Below are positions 26,520-36,885 of a stretch of DNA of 64,000 nucleotides, piece by piece. Numbering within the stretch: position 1 is the first letter of the stretch; every line of letters begins with the position of its first letter. Made by a program: the position numbers and the translations under genes. This DNA comes from Kumtagia ephedrae (GTDB lineage Bacteria; Pseudomonadota; Alphaproteobacteria; Rhizobiales; Rhizobiaceae): positions 101,778 through 165,777 of the forward strand of contig NZ_PXYK01000013.1 in assembly GCF_003012745.1 (NCBI RefSeq), read 5' to 3'. The notes beneath the pieces are model-generated. The model was not told the DNA's origin. It ran no database searches and was given only the letters and a program-made list of their open reading frames with translations.

Positions 26520-27575
26520 ATGCCCGCCTCGCGCAAAATCGGCGTGCTGACGTTTCACCGCTGCATCAATTACGGATCCTACTGGCAGGCCCGCTGCCTC
26601 GTCGAAGGTCTCCGGTCGATGGGACACGACGCCGTGCTGCTCGACCATCATTCACCGCTCGTGAACCGGCGCGAGTGGCGCTGCGCGCTGCGGCCGCAGG
26701 TCGACATTCCCGGCGACACCGTCGGCTACGTGTTGAAGACACGATTGTTCTTCGAGGCTTTTGACCGGCTCCCATGCTCGGCGCGCTTCGATCTCGACGA
26801 CCCTTCTGCCCTCGCGCAATTCGACCGCATCGTCGTCGGCAGCGACGAGGTCTGGAACCTGCGGCATCCGTGGTATGGCGGCCATTCCATCTTCTATGGT
26901 GTCGGGCTCGAGCCTTGCCGCCTGGTGTCCTATGCGGCAAGCTTCGGCAATTATGATGCGGCGGAGGGGCTGCCGTCGCCCTGGACGGACCGACTCGCGA
27001 CCTTCAGGCGGATATCCGTACGCGACGGCAACAGCGCCAGAATCGTCCGCGACGCGCTCGGCTCCAATCCCGAACTGGTGCTCGACCCCTGCCTGCAATT
27101 CCCGCCGGCGGCCGAGCCGGTCGCTGCCGACACGCCCTATGTGGCTGTCTACGGCCACTCCTTCCCCCGCTGGTTCACGGCGATGGTCCGGACCTGGGCC
27201 ATTTCGATGGGCTATCGGCTGCTGAGCATCGGCTACCGCAACGCCTGGGCCGACGAGCAGCGCATCGCCGCGGGGCCGGAAACCTTTGCGCGCCTGATGG
27301 CCGGCGCCGCGGCCGTCGTCACCAACTTCTTCCACGGCTGCGTGTTCTCGCTGTTCAACGCAAAACCCTTCGCCTGCGTCTCGTCGGACTATCGCGCGAA
27401 CAAGCTGCGCGACCTGACGCAGCTGCTCGGAGCCGGCAACCATCTGGTCGACGAGCATTCCGCCGGCGCGTCCATTGCGGGCCTGCTCGGCGCTCCGCTC
27501 GAAGGCGGCATCCTCTCGCGCATCGAGAAGCTGCGTCGCAGGTCGCATGACTATCTCCGCGAAGCCCTCGCCTGA
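26520..27575 (+). CDS. polysaccharide pyruvyl transferase family protein
   Basis: 351 residues of the CsaB/WcaK-like family that transfers pyruvate from PEP to sugars. N-terminal VLTFHRCINYGSYWQA and central IVVGSDEVWNLRHP are typical strands. A C-terminal NFFHGCVFSLFNAKPFACV segment carries the conserved histidine. It starts five bases after the previous stop and overlaps the FrhB-like gene by 29 bases. Members of this family also occur with FrhB-like proteins in exopolysaccharide clusters, so pyruvylation of the glycan is the best guess. Confidence 0.82.
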   Translation: MPASRKIGVLTFHRCINYGSYWQARCLVEGLRSMGHDAVLLDHHSPLVNRREWRCALRPQVDIPGDTVGYVLKTRLFFEAFDRLPCSARFDLDDPSALAQFDRIVVGSDEVWNLRHPWYGGHSIFYGVGLEPCRLVSYAASFGNYDAAEGLPSPWTDRLATFRRISVRDGNSARIVRDALGSNPELVLDPCLQFPPAAEPVAADTPYVAVYGHSFPRWFTAMVRTWAISMGYRLLSIGYRNAWADEQRIAAGPETFARLMAGAAAVVTNFFHGCVFSLFNAKPFACVSSDYRANKLRDLTQLLGAGNHLVDEHSAGASIAGLLGAPLEGGILSRIEKLRRRSHDYLREALA

Positions 27576-29004
27576 ACCGGCGGCCGCCGCGCCTCATGGC
27601 CGGCCTGTCGGCCCCCGCGACATCGTCGCCGCCGGGCTGTGCATCGGCTGCGGCAGTTGCGTCGCGCAGAGCGGTGCTCCCGACGCCGCCATGCGATGGG
27701 ACCGCTATGGCCAGTTGAAACCCTCGGGCGGCGGCTGGCGGAAAAGGCCTTCGGCCGGCTTCACCCGGACCTGTCCGTTTTCCCCTGGCGCGCGCGGCGA
27801 GGACGAGCTGGCCCTGCTGCAATTTCCAACGGCCAGGCATGCGGACCCCCAAGTCGGCCGCTTCGAGGCTGCCTATGTCGGCCATGTGGCCGAGGCGGGT
27901 TTCCGTGCCGACGGCAGTTCCGGCGGCATGGTCAGCTGGGTCGCCGCAGAACTGCTGCGGCGCGGGCTGGTGGACGGCGTGGCGCACGTGACGGCGGTGC
28001 GCGAGCCGCAGCGCGAGCAGCGGTTCTTCCGCTACACGATCTCGCGGACCGAGGCGGATGTCCGCGCCGGGGCGAAGTCGCGCTATTATCCCATCGAACT
28101 GTCCGCCATGCTGGAAACGATCCGCTCTACCCCCGGACGCTACGCGGTGGTCGGCATTCCCTGCTTCATCAAGGCCGTCAATCTGCTGCGCCTGGAGGAC
28201 GATATCTTCCGCGAGCGGATCGCCTTCACGCTCGGCCTCTTCTGCGGCCACATGAAGAGCGCGCGTTTCGTGGAGAGTTTCGCCCTGCAGATGGGCGTCG
28301 ATCCCGCCGCGATCGCCGGCGTCGATTTTCGCGAAAAAAATCCGGATCGCCCGGCCAATTGGTACACCGCGCAGCTGACGCTCAGCGACGGAAGCGTCCA
28401 CCGGAAGGACTGGTGGCATCTCGTCGATGGCGACTGGGGTTCCGGCTTCTTCCAGAACGCGGCATGCAATTTCTGCGACGACGTGGTGGCGGAGACGGCC
28501 GACATCTCGTTCGGCGACGCCTGGGTGGAGCCGTATTCGTCGGATGGCCGCGGCACCAACGTGGTCGTCGTCCGGTCGCCAGCACTGAACCGCCTGCTCA
28601 GCGAGGCTGCGACCGAAGGACGTCTCGACCTGCGCGAGGTCGACGGCGATTTCGTCGGGCAGACGCAGGCCGCCGGCTTCCGGCAGCGGCGCGAGGGATT
28701 GTCGTACCGCCTGCGGCTGCGGCGCTTCCCCTTTCGTCTGCGCAAGAGGGTGTTCGACGACCCGCCGCCGATCGAGCTGCGGCGCAGGCTCGTCTATCGC
28801 CTGCGCGGAAATATTTCCGCCTGGAGCCACCGCGTGTTCGGGTTGGCGCGGGGAACCGGGCTGCCCTTCCTCTATCTCGGTTGGGCGCGCGCCGCGCTGA
28901 CCTTGTATCATGGCCTGGTCTATTCCCGGGATCGTTGCGGGTATGTCTTTGATTTGCTGCTGGGGAGAAGGGAGGCGCGGCGACGGCAGGACAGAGACGG
29001 GTGA
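27547..29004 (+). CDS. FrhB-like coenzyme F420 hydrogenase/dehydrogenase beta-subunit family protein
   Basis: 485 residues. An N-terminal cysteine cluster (LCIGCGSCVAQS) resembles a partial ferredoxin site. The FrhB domain contains DGSSGGMVSWVAAELL and VGIPCFIKAVNLL. C-terminal NFCDDVVAETADISFGD adds further cysteines. The C-terminal 120 residues are very Arg-rich with a hydrophobic stretch near LPFLYLGWARAALTLYHGLV. F420 is not expected in this organism, so the cofactor is probably a flavin. Last gene of the inositol operon; it may reduce a glycan or lipid intermediate, which is inference from context. Confidence 0.78.
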   Translation: MTISAKPSPEPAAAAPHGRPVGPRDIVAAGLCIGCGSCVAQSGAPDAAMRWDRYGQLKPSGGGWRKRPSAGFTRTCPFSPGARGEDELALLQFPTARHADPQVGRFEAAYVGHVAEAGFRADGSSGGMVSWVAAELLRRGLVDGVAHVTAVREPQREQRFFRYTISRTEADVRAGAKSRYYPIELSAMLETIRSTPGRYAVVGIPCFIKAVNLLRLEDDIFRERIAFTLGLFCGHMKSARFVESFALQMGVDPAAIAGVDFREKNPDRPANWYTAQLTLSDGSVHRKDWWHLVDGDWGSGFFQNAACNFCDDVVAETADISFGDAWVEPYSSDGRGTNVVVVRSPALNRLLSEAATEGRLDLREVDGDFVGQTQAAGFRQRREGLSYRLRLRRFPFRLRKRVFDDPPPIELRRRLVYRLRGNISAWSHRVFGLARGTGLPFLYLGWARAALTLYHGLVYSRDRCGYVFDLLLGRREARRRQDRDG

Positions 29005-29049
29005 GAGACTGCCCGGCCGATCGGGCCGCGCCGGAAGTTCATACAATCA

Positions 29050-29074
29050 GGAACAAACATTTATTGCGGAGGTT
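29050..29074 (+). promoter_or_regulatory. EcfG-type promoter for the 86-residue HTH gene
   Basis: GGAAC (29050-29054), 16 bases, GGTT (29071-29074); exact form, 30 bases before the ATG at 29104. It favours that ATG over the TTG at 29074, which would overlap the -10 box. Confidence 0.6.
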
Positions 29075-29103
29075 TGGGAGGCTCGTTGTCTGCGAGAAGT
29101 CCC

Positions 29104-29364
29104 ATGCCTCCTGCCTCTCGAAACGGTCTGCCGTGGTCGCGGGGGGATGTCCGGCAGCTTCGACGGATGGCCGCGGCGGGAATGACGGCGGAAGACATCG
29201 CCGAGGCGCTGCGCCGGACGAGGATCGGCGTCAAATCGAAAGCGATGTCGTTGGGACTCGCATTGGGACCGCGCGACCAGGGTCCTGCGGAGCGGAGTCG
29301 CGTTAAGCTGAAACGGTCCCGCAAGCCGGATTCCGTCTCGGCATCCAAGCGATTACCGGAATGA
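29104..29364 (+). CDS. small GcrA-like helix-turn-helix protein
   Basis: 86 residues. Residues about 8-46 (W-S-R-G-D-V-x-x-L-R-R-M-A-x-x-G-M-T-A-E-D-I-A-E-A-L, then VKSKAMSLGLAL) resemble the DNA-binding head of GcrA-type regulators. The remaining tail is Lys/Arg/Ser-rich and probably disordered. A purine-rich GAGAAG precedes the ATG, and an exact stress-type promoter is just upstream. It could be a small transcriptional modulator induced under stress. Target and partners are unknown. Confidence 0.6.
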   Translation: MPPASRNGLPWSRGDVRQLRRMAAAGMTAEDIAEALRRTRIGVKSKAMSLGLALGPRDQGPAERSRVKLKRSRKPDSVSASKRLPE

Positions 29365-29514
29365 ACCAGTTGCCGCATTCTTCAGCGGATATTCTTCTTC
29401 TCTTCCCGCCGATCGCGCATGCTCTGCCGCCCGCAAGCGAAACGTCCGAGGCCTCGGTGTGCGAAACGGCTGTCGCGGCGCCGCTTGCCGCACGGCGCCG
29501 GTTGGCTTGGGCAA

Positions 29515-30012
29515 TCAGGCTGCCTTGGCCATCTCATTGGCGGAGGCATCGGCAAGCCCGGTGAGCGCCTCATCGGTCGCGGACTCTTCGTCGAGCGTCT
29601 TGTCGAGCAGCTTGACGGCGTCCTTCATTCCGAGAACCTCGGCCCAGCGCTTCAGGGTGCCGTAACGCGTGATCTCGTAATGTTCGACGGCCTGGGCGGC
29701 CGATATCAGCCCAGCATCGAGGGCCGGCGTTCCCTTGAATTCCTCGGTGATCTCCTCTCCCTCCTCGATGATGCCATCGATCGCGGGACAGGTCTTTCCC
29801 TGGGCGCGCTTGCCGAGAATCTCGAAGACCTGCTGCAGCCGTTCGACATGGCCCTCGGTCTCGTCCTTGTGCTTTTCGAAAGCCGCCTTCAGCTCGGCCG
29901 ACGACGCGGCGCGCGCCATCTTCGGCAGTGCCTTCAGGATCTTCCTCTCAGCGTAGTAGATGTCTTTCAGAGTATCGTGGAACAGATCATCCAGCGTCTT
30001 TTCTTTTGCCAT
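29515..30012 (-). CDS. YciE/DUF892 ferritin-like protein
   Basis: 165 residues forming a four-helix ferritin-like bundle. Metal-ligand-type glutamates are in YYAERKILKALPKMA, DETEGHVERLQQVFE and AVEHYEITRYGTL, and a final helix carries DKTLDEESATDEALT. The family is a frequent member of stress regulons in Proteobacteria, though its exact function is unsettled. A promoter-like element (30092-30068, minus) lies about 55 bases upstream. Its close packing with other single-gene stress units suggests coordinate induction. Confidence 0.9.
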   Translation of the reverse strand: MAKEKTLDDLFHDTLKDIYYAERKILKALPKMARAASSAELKAAFEKHKDETEGHVERLQQVFEILGKRAQGKTCPAIDGIIEEGEEITEEFKGTPALDAGLISAAQAVEHYEITRYGTLKRWAEVLGMKDAVKLLDKTLDEESATDEALTGLADASANEMAKAA

Positions 30013-30067
30013 GGGAGTTTCCTTCGAAGCCAGAGTTCATTCACGAGCGTTGCAATGCAGAACCAGA

Positions 30068-30092
30068 AAGCTCCGACGATTGAAAAGGTTCC
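30068..30092 (-). promoter_or_regulatory. EcfG-type promoter candidate for the YciE-like gene
   Basis: Minus strand GGAAC (30092-30088), 16 bases, GCTT (30071-30068). One mismatch from GGTT, and it satisfies the GGAAC-N18-TT rule. Confidence 0.45.
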
Positions 30093-30233
30093 TGATCTCT
30101 GCACGCCCGAGCTTGGCCTTTGCTTTGCTGGCAAACGAACGGCACGGGAGCTGGCGACGCACTGAAACGGATGGCTCTTGGAACGGCCGGCGGCGATTGA
30201 CGCGCCGGCTTCGCCTGGCCACCTGGCTTCCCC

Positions 30234-30258
30234 GGAACGGAAGCGCCTCTCGACGGTT
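30234..30258 (+). promoter_or_regulatory. EcfG-type promoter for the KTSC-domain gene
   Basis: GGAAC (30234-30238), 16 bases, GGTT (30255-30258). It lies 29 bases ahead of the GTG at 30287 and so defines a short transcript start for that small gene. Confidence 0.58.
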
Positions 30259-30286
30259 GGCTTGGGCAAGCGTTTTGGAGCGCACG

Positions 30287-30511
30287 GTGCCGTCCACCGC
30301 CATCCGCAGGACCGACTACGACCCGGAAAGCCACAAGCTCTCCGTCTGGTTCGTGCCGAGCGGCGACCGCTACGAATATGAGGGCGTCGAGCCCGAGATC
30401 TACGACGCTTTCCGGTGCGCACCGTCCAAGGGCCGGTTCTTCAACGCCTTCATCCGCGACCGCTACAGCTACCGCCTGGTCGAACGGGGAAAACCCGGTT
30501 TCGGCGGATGA
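30287..30511 (+). CDS. KTSC-domain small protein
   Basis: 74 residues from a GTG preceded by TTGGAG six bases away. The protein shows the KTSC pattern: ATAIRRxDYD-like start (here STAIRRTDYDPES), LSVWFVPSGDRYEYEGVEP in the middle and APSKGRFFNAFIRDRYSYR at the end. A longer frame reaching back to 29960 crosses the promoter and the YciE start and is not supported. KTSC proteins are small, nucleic-acid- or enzyme-associated and poorly characterised. Stress induction is predicted from the promoter at 30234. Confidence 0.7.
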   Translation: MPSTAIRRTDYDPESHKLSVWFVPSGDRYEYEGVEPEIYDAFRCAPSKGRFFNAFIRDRYSYRLVERGKPGFGG

Positions 30512-30592
30512 GAAAGGAACTTGGCAACCCCGTGACGAGAGATCGCCGCTTCCGAGTGAATTGCGCGGCGTCGGCCGGCGCGGGCGGAGGGT

Positions 30593-30617
30593 GGAACGGA
30601 ATTACGCTGGCGACATT
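30593..30617 (+). promoter_or_regulatory. EcfG-type promoter candidate for the 102-residue gene
   Basis: GGAAC (30593-30597), 16 bases, CATT (30614-30617). The same CATT variant with the same spacing as the element before the sigma gene. Confidence 0.35.
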
Positions 30618-30697
30618 GTGCACCGGCAGCGTTTTCGGCCTCTCCGCGTTCTAGCGGAGACGAAAGGGCGGAGGGCGCCGGCTTTGAGGAGAAACCG

Positions 30698-31006
30698 ATG
30701 AACGTCGCCAACTTGCAGCTCGAAGGCATGATGATGGCGCTCGCCGCGCTCAACAACCTGCTCGTCCACAAGGGTGTGCTGTCGATCGACGAGATCGACC
30801 GCGCCCTGCGCACGGTCGAGGCCGACATCACCGGCGACGAGCGCCTCTACGAGGACATGACGCCGGCCAACCGCGACGCCGTCTGCTTTCCGCTCCGGCT
30901 GCTGATGATGGCGAACCAGGCGCAGTCCGAGACCGGCGTGCCGGGCTTTTCGGAGCTGGCGAAAATGGTCGGCAGAACCAAGGGATCCTACAACGACCAG
31001 ATGTAG
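30698..31006 (+). CDS. hypothetical protein, helical
   Basis: 102 residues, not recognised. The first 60 residues form two amphipathic helices (LEGMMMALAALNNLLVHKG, then SIDEIDRALRTVEADI). The remainder has a Met-rich FPLRLLMMANQAQ helix and ends in a Gly/Lys-containing tail. TGAGGAGA lies eight bases before the ATG, so translation is well supported. It sits between the stress-gene group and the tRNA-Ser gene and has a weak promoter candidate about 80 bases upstream. Confidence 0.68.
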   Translation: MNVANLQLEGMMMALAALNNLLVHKGVLSIDEIDRALRTVEADITGDERLYEDMTPANRDAVCFPLRLLMMANQAQSETGVPGFSELAKMVGRTKGSYNDQM

Positions 31007-31050
31007 GGTTCGGGCGACGCCGCAATGACATTTCCGGGCAGCATGAACGC

Positions 31051-31140
31051 TGGCGGAGAGGGGGGGATTCGAACCCCCGATACCCTTGCGAGTATGCCGC
31101 ATTTCGAGTGCGGTGCATTCAACCACTCTGCCACCTCTCC
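31051..31140 (-). tRNA. tRNA-Ser (anticodon CGA)
   Basis: On the minus strand the acceptor arm GGAGAGG pairs with CCTCTCC, followed by discriminator G and an encoded CCA (31051-31053). The anticodon loop reads ACTCGAAA, giving CGA. A long variable arm and the TTCGAATC T-loop identify a class II tRNA-Ser. Length 90. Confidence 0.95.
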
Positions 31141-31515
31141 GCGGGGCGTGGTCCGCCTTGCGGCGCGGGCACTAGATAGCGACAGCCCTCGCCGGATACA
31201 AGGGCCTATCTGCGCCCCCTGCCCGCACGAAGCGAGCCCTGCCCGCAAGGCAGCGTCTTCGCTTCGTATGAGGGGCCCGCACCCGATCCCGACCTGCACT
31301 CGGAGCAACCAAAAACCTGCCCGGTGCAGCGGGATTGGCACCAAAACCGGCCGGTTTGCCTTGACTTGCGCCGGCTGTTCCGCTAGGGACGGCGCATCTC
31401 CGGCGTGGGGCGTTCCCCGCGCTGGTTTTTGTTTGAACCCATAACGACTGACAAAAAGACGGCTAGATCGCCTGAAGGCGCTCGAAATGCCGGACCGAAC
31501 AGCGAAAGGCAAGAA
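31141..31515. other. leader region of the rplU-rpmA operon
   Basis: A 375-base gap without a gene. It holds the promoter at 31361-31389 and, at about 31402-31421, a GC hairpin (GGGG/CCCC stem) followed by a T-rich stretch. The hairpin might serve L21 autoregulation or attenuation. The first half shows nothing I can name. Confidence 0.4.
31361..31389 (+). promoter_or_regulatory. sigma-70-type promoter of rplU
   Basis: TTGACT (31361-31366), 17 bases, TAGGGA (31384-31389). A good housekeeping -35 with an acceptable -10, about 120 bases before rplU. Confidence 0.45.
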
Positions 31516-31938
31516 ATGTTCGCAGTCATCAAGACCGGTGGCAAGCAGTACCGCGTTGCCGCCAACGACGTGATCACCATCGACAGGCTTGCCGGCAATG
31601 CCGGTGACGTCGTCGAATTCGGCCAGGTGCTGGCCTTCGGCGAAGGCGACAGCGCCACCTTCGGCGCTCCTTTCGTGGAGGGCGCGACGGTGACCGCGGA
31701 GCTGCTCGAGCAGGGCCGCGCCGCTACCGTCATCGCCTTCAAGAAGCGCCGCCGCCAGAATTCGCGCCGCAAGCGCGGCCAGCGGCAGCTGGAGACCACG
31801 GTGCGGATCACCGAGATCCTCACCGGCGGGGCCAAGCCGGCGAAGAAGGCAGCCGCCAAGGCCGCCGCTGAGCCAGAAGCCGCCGAAAAGCCGGCCAAGG
31901 CTCAGAAAAAGACTGAAGCCGCTGGCGAATCCGAGTAA
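31516..31938 (+). CDS. rplU: 50S ribosomal protein L21
   Basis: 140 residues. Begins with the family signature [15 protein letters not shown] and contains [17 protein letters not shown] for 23S rRNA binding. The core ends near residue 103. An Ala/Lys/Glu-rich tail of about 35 residues follows, a common extension in Rhizobiales. Twenty-five bases separate it from rpmA, and the pair shares the terminator at 32303-32331. Confidence 0.97.
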   Translation: MFAVIKTGGKQYRVAANDVITIDRLAGNAGDVVEFGQVLAFGEGDSATFGAPFVEGATVTAELLEQGRAATVIAFKKRRRQNSRRKRGQRQLETTVRITEILTGGAKPAKKAAAKAAAEPEAAEKPAKAQKKTEAAGESE

Positions 31939-31963
31939 GTATTAGGACCGAAGGAGCAAAACC

Positions 31964-32233
31964 ATGGCACACAAGAAGGCTGGCGGTTCGTCGCGTAACG
32001 GTCGCGATTCGGAATCCAAGCGCCTCGGCGTGAAGAAGTTCGGCGGCGAGGCCGTGCTTGCCGGCAACATCATCGTGCGTCAGCGCGGCACCACCTGGCA
32101 CCCGGGCACCAATGTCGGCATGGGCAAGGACCATACGCTTTTTGCGCTGCAACCCGGCGCCGTCCAGTTCAACAAGAAAGCCAACGGCCGAACCTACGTA
32201 TCGGTCAACCCGATTGCCGAAGCCGCGGAATAG
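31964..32233 (+). CDS. rpmA: 50S ribosomal protein L27
   Basis: 89 residues. The N-terminus ([20 protein letters not shown]) reaches toward the peptidyl-transferase centre. The rest carries [13 protein letters not shown] and the [12 protein letters not shown] strand. Full family length, with an AAGGAG site before the ATG. No N-terminal cleavable extension of the Firmicutes type. Confidence 0.97.
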   Translation: MAHKKAGGSSRNGRDSESKRLGVKKFGGEAVLAGNIIVRQRGTTWHPGTNVGMGKDHTLFALQPGAVQFNKKANGRTYVSVNPIAEAAE

Positions 32234-32302
32234 CCGGATCCGCACCACAACACCGGCGCCCCATCTCGGGAACCGGTGTCTGGCAAGGCCAGAAAAGGAT
32301 CA

Positions 32303-32331
32303 GGGGAGATGGGCCGCCATCTCCCCTTTTT
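32303..32331 (+). terminator. rho-independent terminator of rplU-rpmA
   Basis: A ten-base-pair stem (GGGGAGATGG with CCATCTCCCC) around a four-base loop, followed by five Ts. Confidence 0.85.
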
Positions 32332-32350
32332 CTTTGGCTGGAGGACTGCC

Positions 32351-34190
<1,840 letters not shown>

Positions 34191-34215
34191 CTGCGGCTTG
34201 TCGATGACCGCGCCT

Positions 34216-34383
34216 CTTCGCACCCCCCTCTGGCCTGCCGGCCATCTCCCCCGCAAGGGGGGAGATCGGACGGCCGCTTTGCTTTCGCCAATCGCCGGCG
34301 GTGCCGGAAGGGCGGTAGGCGCGAAGCTGCCGATCTCCCCCCTTGCGGGGGAGATGTCCGGCAGGACAGAGGGGGGTGCGAAG
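34216..34383. repeat. long inverted repeat between obgE and proB
   Basis: Arms of 54 bases at 34216-34269 and 34330-34383, almost perfectly complementary, around a 60-base centre. Each arm contains the CTGTCCTGCCGGACATCTCC-type core (here CTGG in the left arm). Related copies occur at 53.6, 61.2 and, as fragments, 48.7 and 63.9 kb. Confidence 0.85.
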
Positions 34384-34433
34384 GAACGCGATGTTCTGCG
34401 CGTTTCTCGCCATCGCAAATCTGCGAGTGTTGC

Positions 34434-35573
34434 ATGACCACCCTCTCCCTCAAATCCTACCGCCGCATCACCGTGAAGATCGGCTCGGCGCTGCTGGTCG
34501 ACCGCGAAAGCGGGCTGAAGCGCGGCTGGCTGGACTCGCTTGCCGACGACGTATCGGCCCTTGCCGCCGGCGGAGCGGAGGTGCTGGTCGTCTCCTCCGG
34601 CGCGATCGCGCTCGGCCGCACCGTGCTGGCGCTGGGCAAGCGCGCGCTGAAGCTGGAGGAGAGCCAGGCCGCCGCCGCCGTCGGCCAGATCGCGCTGGCC
34701 AGCGCCTGGGCCGACGCGCTCGGCCGCCACGGCCTGCGCTCCGGGCAGATCCTGCTGACGCTGGGCGACACCGAGGAGCGCCGCCGCTATCTCAACGCCC
34801 GCGCCACCATCTCCAAGCTGCTGGAACTCAAGGCTGTGCCGGTGATCAACGAGAACGACACGGTCGCTACCACCGAAATCCGCTATGGCGACAACGACCG
34901 GCTCGCCGCCCGCGTCGCCACCATGATGGGAGCCGACCTGCTGGTGCTGCTGTCCGACATAGACGGGCTCTACACCGCCCCGCCGGCCCGCGATCCGCAG
35001 GCACAGTTCATCCCCATCGTCGAGCGCATCACCCCCGACATCGAGGCGATGGCCGGCGCCGCGGCCTCCGAGCTGTCGCGCGGCGGCATGCGCACGAAAC
35101 TCGACGCCGGCAAGATCGCCACCCTCGCCGGCACGGCGATGATCATCGCCGCCGGCACGCGGCAGAACCCGCTGATGGCGATCGAGCGCGGCGAGCGCGC
35201 CACCTTCTTCAAGCCGAGCGCCAATCCGGTGAAGGGCTACAAGACCTGGATCGCCGGCCAGCTCGAGCCGGCCGGTCGGCTCACCATCGATGCCGGAGCG
35301 ATCGGCGCGCTGATGGCGGGAAAATCGCTGCTGCCGGCCGGCGTAAGACTGGTCAGCGGCAATTTTTCCCGCGGCGACACGGTGGCGATCCTGACGCCGG
35401 AAGGGCGCGAGGTGGCGCGCGGGCTGGTTGCCTACGACGCCGCCGATGCCGTAAGGATTGCGGGGCTGAAGACCGCCGAGATCGAAGCCGTGCTTGGCTA
35501 CGAGGCACGCTCGGCGATGGTGCATCGCGACGACCTGGTGGTCCGGGAGCGCGAAGAAGCAAGTCAGGGTTGA
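34434..35573 (+). CDS. proB: glutamate 5-kinase
   Basis: 379 residues. ATP-dependent phosphorylation of glutamate, first step of proline synthesis. The amino-acid-kinase domain (about 1-260) has [21 protein letters not shown] and NENDTVAT. The C-terminal PUA domain (about 280-365) includes [14 protein letters not shown]. Three bases separate it from proA, so the two are co-transcribed. Confidence 0.96.
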   Translation: MTTLSLKSYRRITVKIGSALLVDRESGLKRGWLDSLADDVSALAAGGAEVLVVSSGAIALGRTVLALGKRALKLEESQAAAAVGQIALASAWADALGRHGLRSGQILLTLGDTEERRRYLNARATISKLLELKAVPVINENDTVATTEIRYGDNDRLAARVATMMGADLLVLLSDIDGLYTAPPARDPQAQFIPIVERITPDIEAMAGAAASELSRGGMRTKLDAGKIATLAGTAMIIAAGTRQNPLMAIERGERATFFKPSANPVKGYKTWIAGQLEPAGRLTIDAGAIGALMAGKSLLPAGVRLVSGNFSRGDTVAILTPEGREVARGLVAYDAADAVRIAGLKTAEIEAVLGYEARSAMVHRDDLVVREREEASQG

Positions 35574-35576
35574 GCC

Positions 35577-36857
35577 ATGCTGAACAGGCACGACGCGAAC
35601 GACACGATTGCCATCATGGCCGAGATCGGCCGCAAGGCGCGGGCCGCCGCCCGACCGCTGGCGCTGGCACCGGCCGAGCAGAAGCGCAAGGCCCTGATTG
35701 CCATGGCCGACGCCATTTTGCGCGACGAGCCGAAGATCCTTGAGGCCAACGCCATTGATATGAAGAACGGCGAGGAGGCGAAACTGTCGCCGGCGATGAT
35801 GGACCGGCTGAAGCTGACGCCGGCGCGCATCAAGGCGTTGGCCGAGGGCGTGCGTGCCATCGCCGAGCTGCGCGACCCGGTCGGCGACGTCATCGCCGAA
35901 TGGGACCGCCCCAATGGGCTGCACATCGAGCGCGTCCGCACGCCGCTCGGCGTCATCGGTGTGATCTATGAGAGCCGCCCCAATGTCACCGCCGACGCCG
36001 GCGCGCTGTGCCTGAAGGCCGGCAACCCGGTGGTGCTGCGCGGCGGCTCGGATTCGCTGAATTCGTCCGCCGCCATCCATGCCGCGCTGGCAAGGGGGCT
36101 GACCGAGGCCGGCCTGCCGGCCGACGCCGTCCAGCTCGTGCCGGTGGCCGACCGCGCCGCCGTCGGCGAGATGCTGAAGGGTCTGTCGGGCAATCTCGAC
36201 GTGATCGTGCCGCGCGGTGGCAAAAGCCTGGTGGCGCGCGTGCAGTCGGAAGCCCGCGTGCCCGTCTTCGCCCATCTCGAGGGGCTCTGCCACGTCTATA
36301 TCGACCGTTCGGCAAAACTCGACATGGCTATCCCGTTGGTCGTGAACGCAAAAATGCGCCGCACCGGCATCTGCGGCGCGGCCGAGACGCTGCTGGTCGA
36401 CCGCGCCGTCGCCGATACGCACCTGACGCCGGTGCTGGACGCGCTGGCCGAGGCCGGCTGCGAGATCCGTGCCGATGCCGAGGTGCTGAAGCTCTATCCC
36501 GCCGCGAAGCCGGCGAGCGAGGCCGACTGGTCGACCGAATATCTCGACGCCATCATCTCGGTGAAGCTGGTCGACGGCATCGGCGGCGCGATCGAGCACA
36601 TCGAGACCTGGTCGTCGCACCACACCGAGGCGATCCTCGCCGAGGACGCGGCGGCGGTGGAGCGCTTCTTCAACGAGGTGGACTCGGCCATCCTGCTGCA
36701 CAACGCCTCGACCCAGTTCGCCGACGGCGGCGAGTTCGGCTTCGGCGGCGAGATCGGCATCTCCACCGGCAAGATGCACGCGCGCGGGCCGGTCGGCGTC
36801 GAGCAACTCACCTCGTTCAAGTACCGCGTGCGCGGCACGGGGCAGACAAGGCCTTGA
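35577..36857 (+). CDS. proA: gamma-glutamyl phosphate reductase
   Basis: 426 residues. NADPH-dependent reduction of glutamyl phosphate to the semialdehyde, second step of proline synthesis. Aldehyde-dehydrogenase fold with [23 protein letters not shown] and the catalytic cysteine in [14 protein letters not shown] near residue 267. The C-terminal segment has [19 protein letters not shown]. Full length; follows proB and precedes nadD. Confidence 0.96.
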   Translation: MLNRHDANDTIAIMAEIGRKARAAARPLALAPAEQKRKALIAMADAILRDEPKILEANAIDMKNGEEAKLSPAMMDRLKLTPARIKALAEGVRAIAELRDPVGDVIAEWDRPNGLHIERVRTPLGVIGVIYESRPNVTADAGALCLKAGNPVVLRGGSDSLNSSAAIHAALARGLTEAGLPADAVQLVPVADRAAVGEMLKGLSGNLDVIVPRGGKSLVARVQSEARVPVFAHLEGLCHVYIDRSAKLDMAIPLVVNAKMRRTGICGAAETLLVDRAVADTHLTPVLDALAEAGCEIRADAEVLKLYPAAKPASEADWSTEYLDAIISVKLVDGIGGAIEHIETWSSHHTEAILAEDAAAVERFFNEVDSAILLHNASTQFADGGEFGFGGEIGISTGKMHARGPVGVEQLTSFKYRVRGTGQTRP

Positions 36858-36885
36858 TTTTGCGGTGGGTTTCGATTCCTATCCG

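Noticed and set aside
29960..30511. A 183-codon version of the KTSC gene
   Set aside because: The extension covers the YciE-like start and both promoters and shows no homology. The GTG at 30287 with GGAG is better.
32269..32293. GGAAC at 32269 as another stress promoter
   Set aside because: No CGTT, GGTT or similar -10 box at 16-17 bases, and it lies in the rpmA terminator region.
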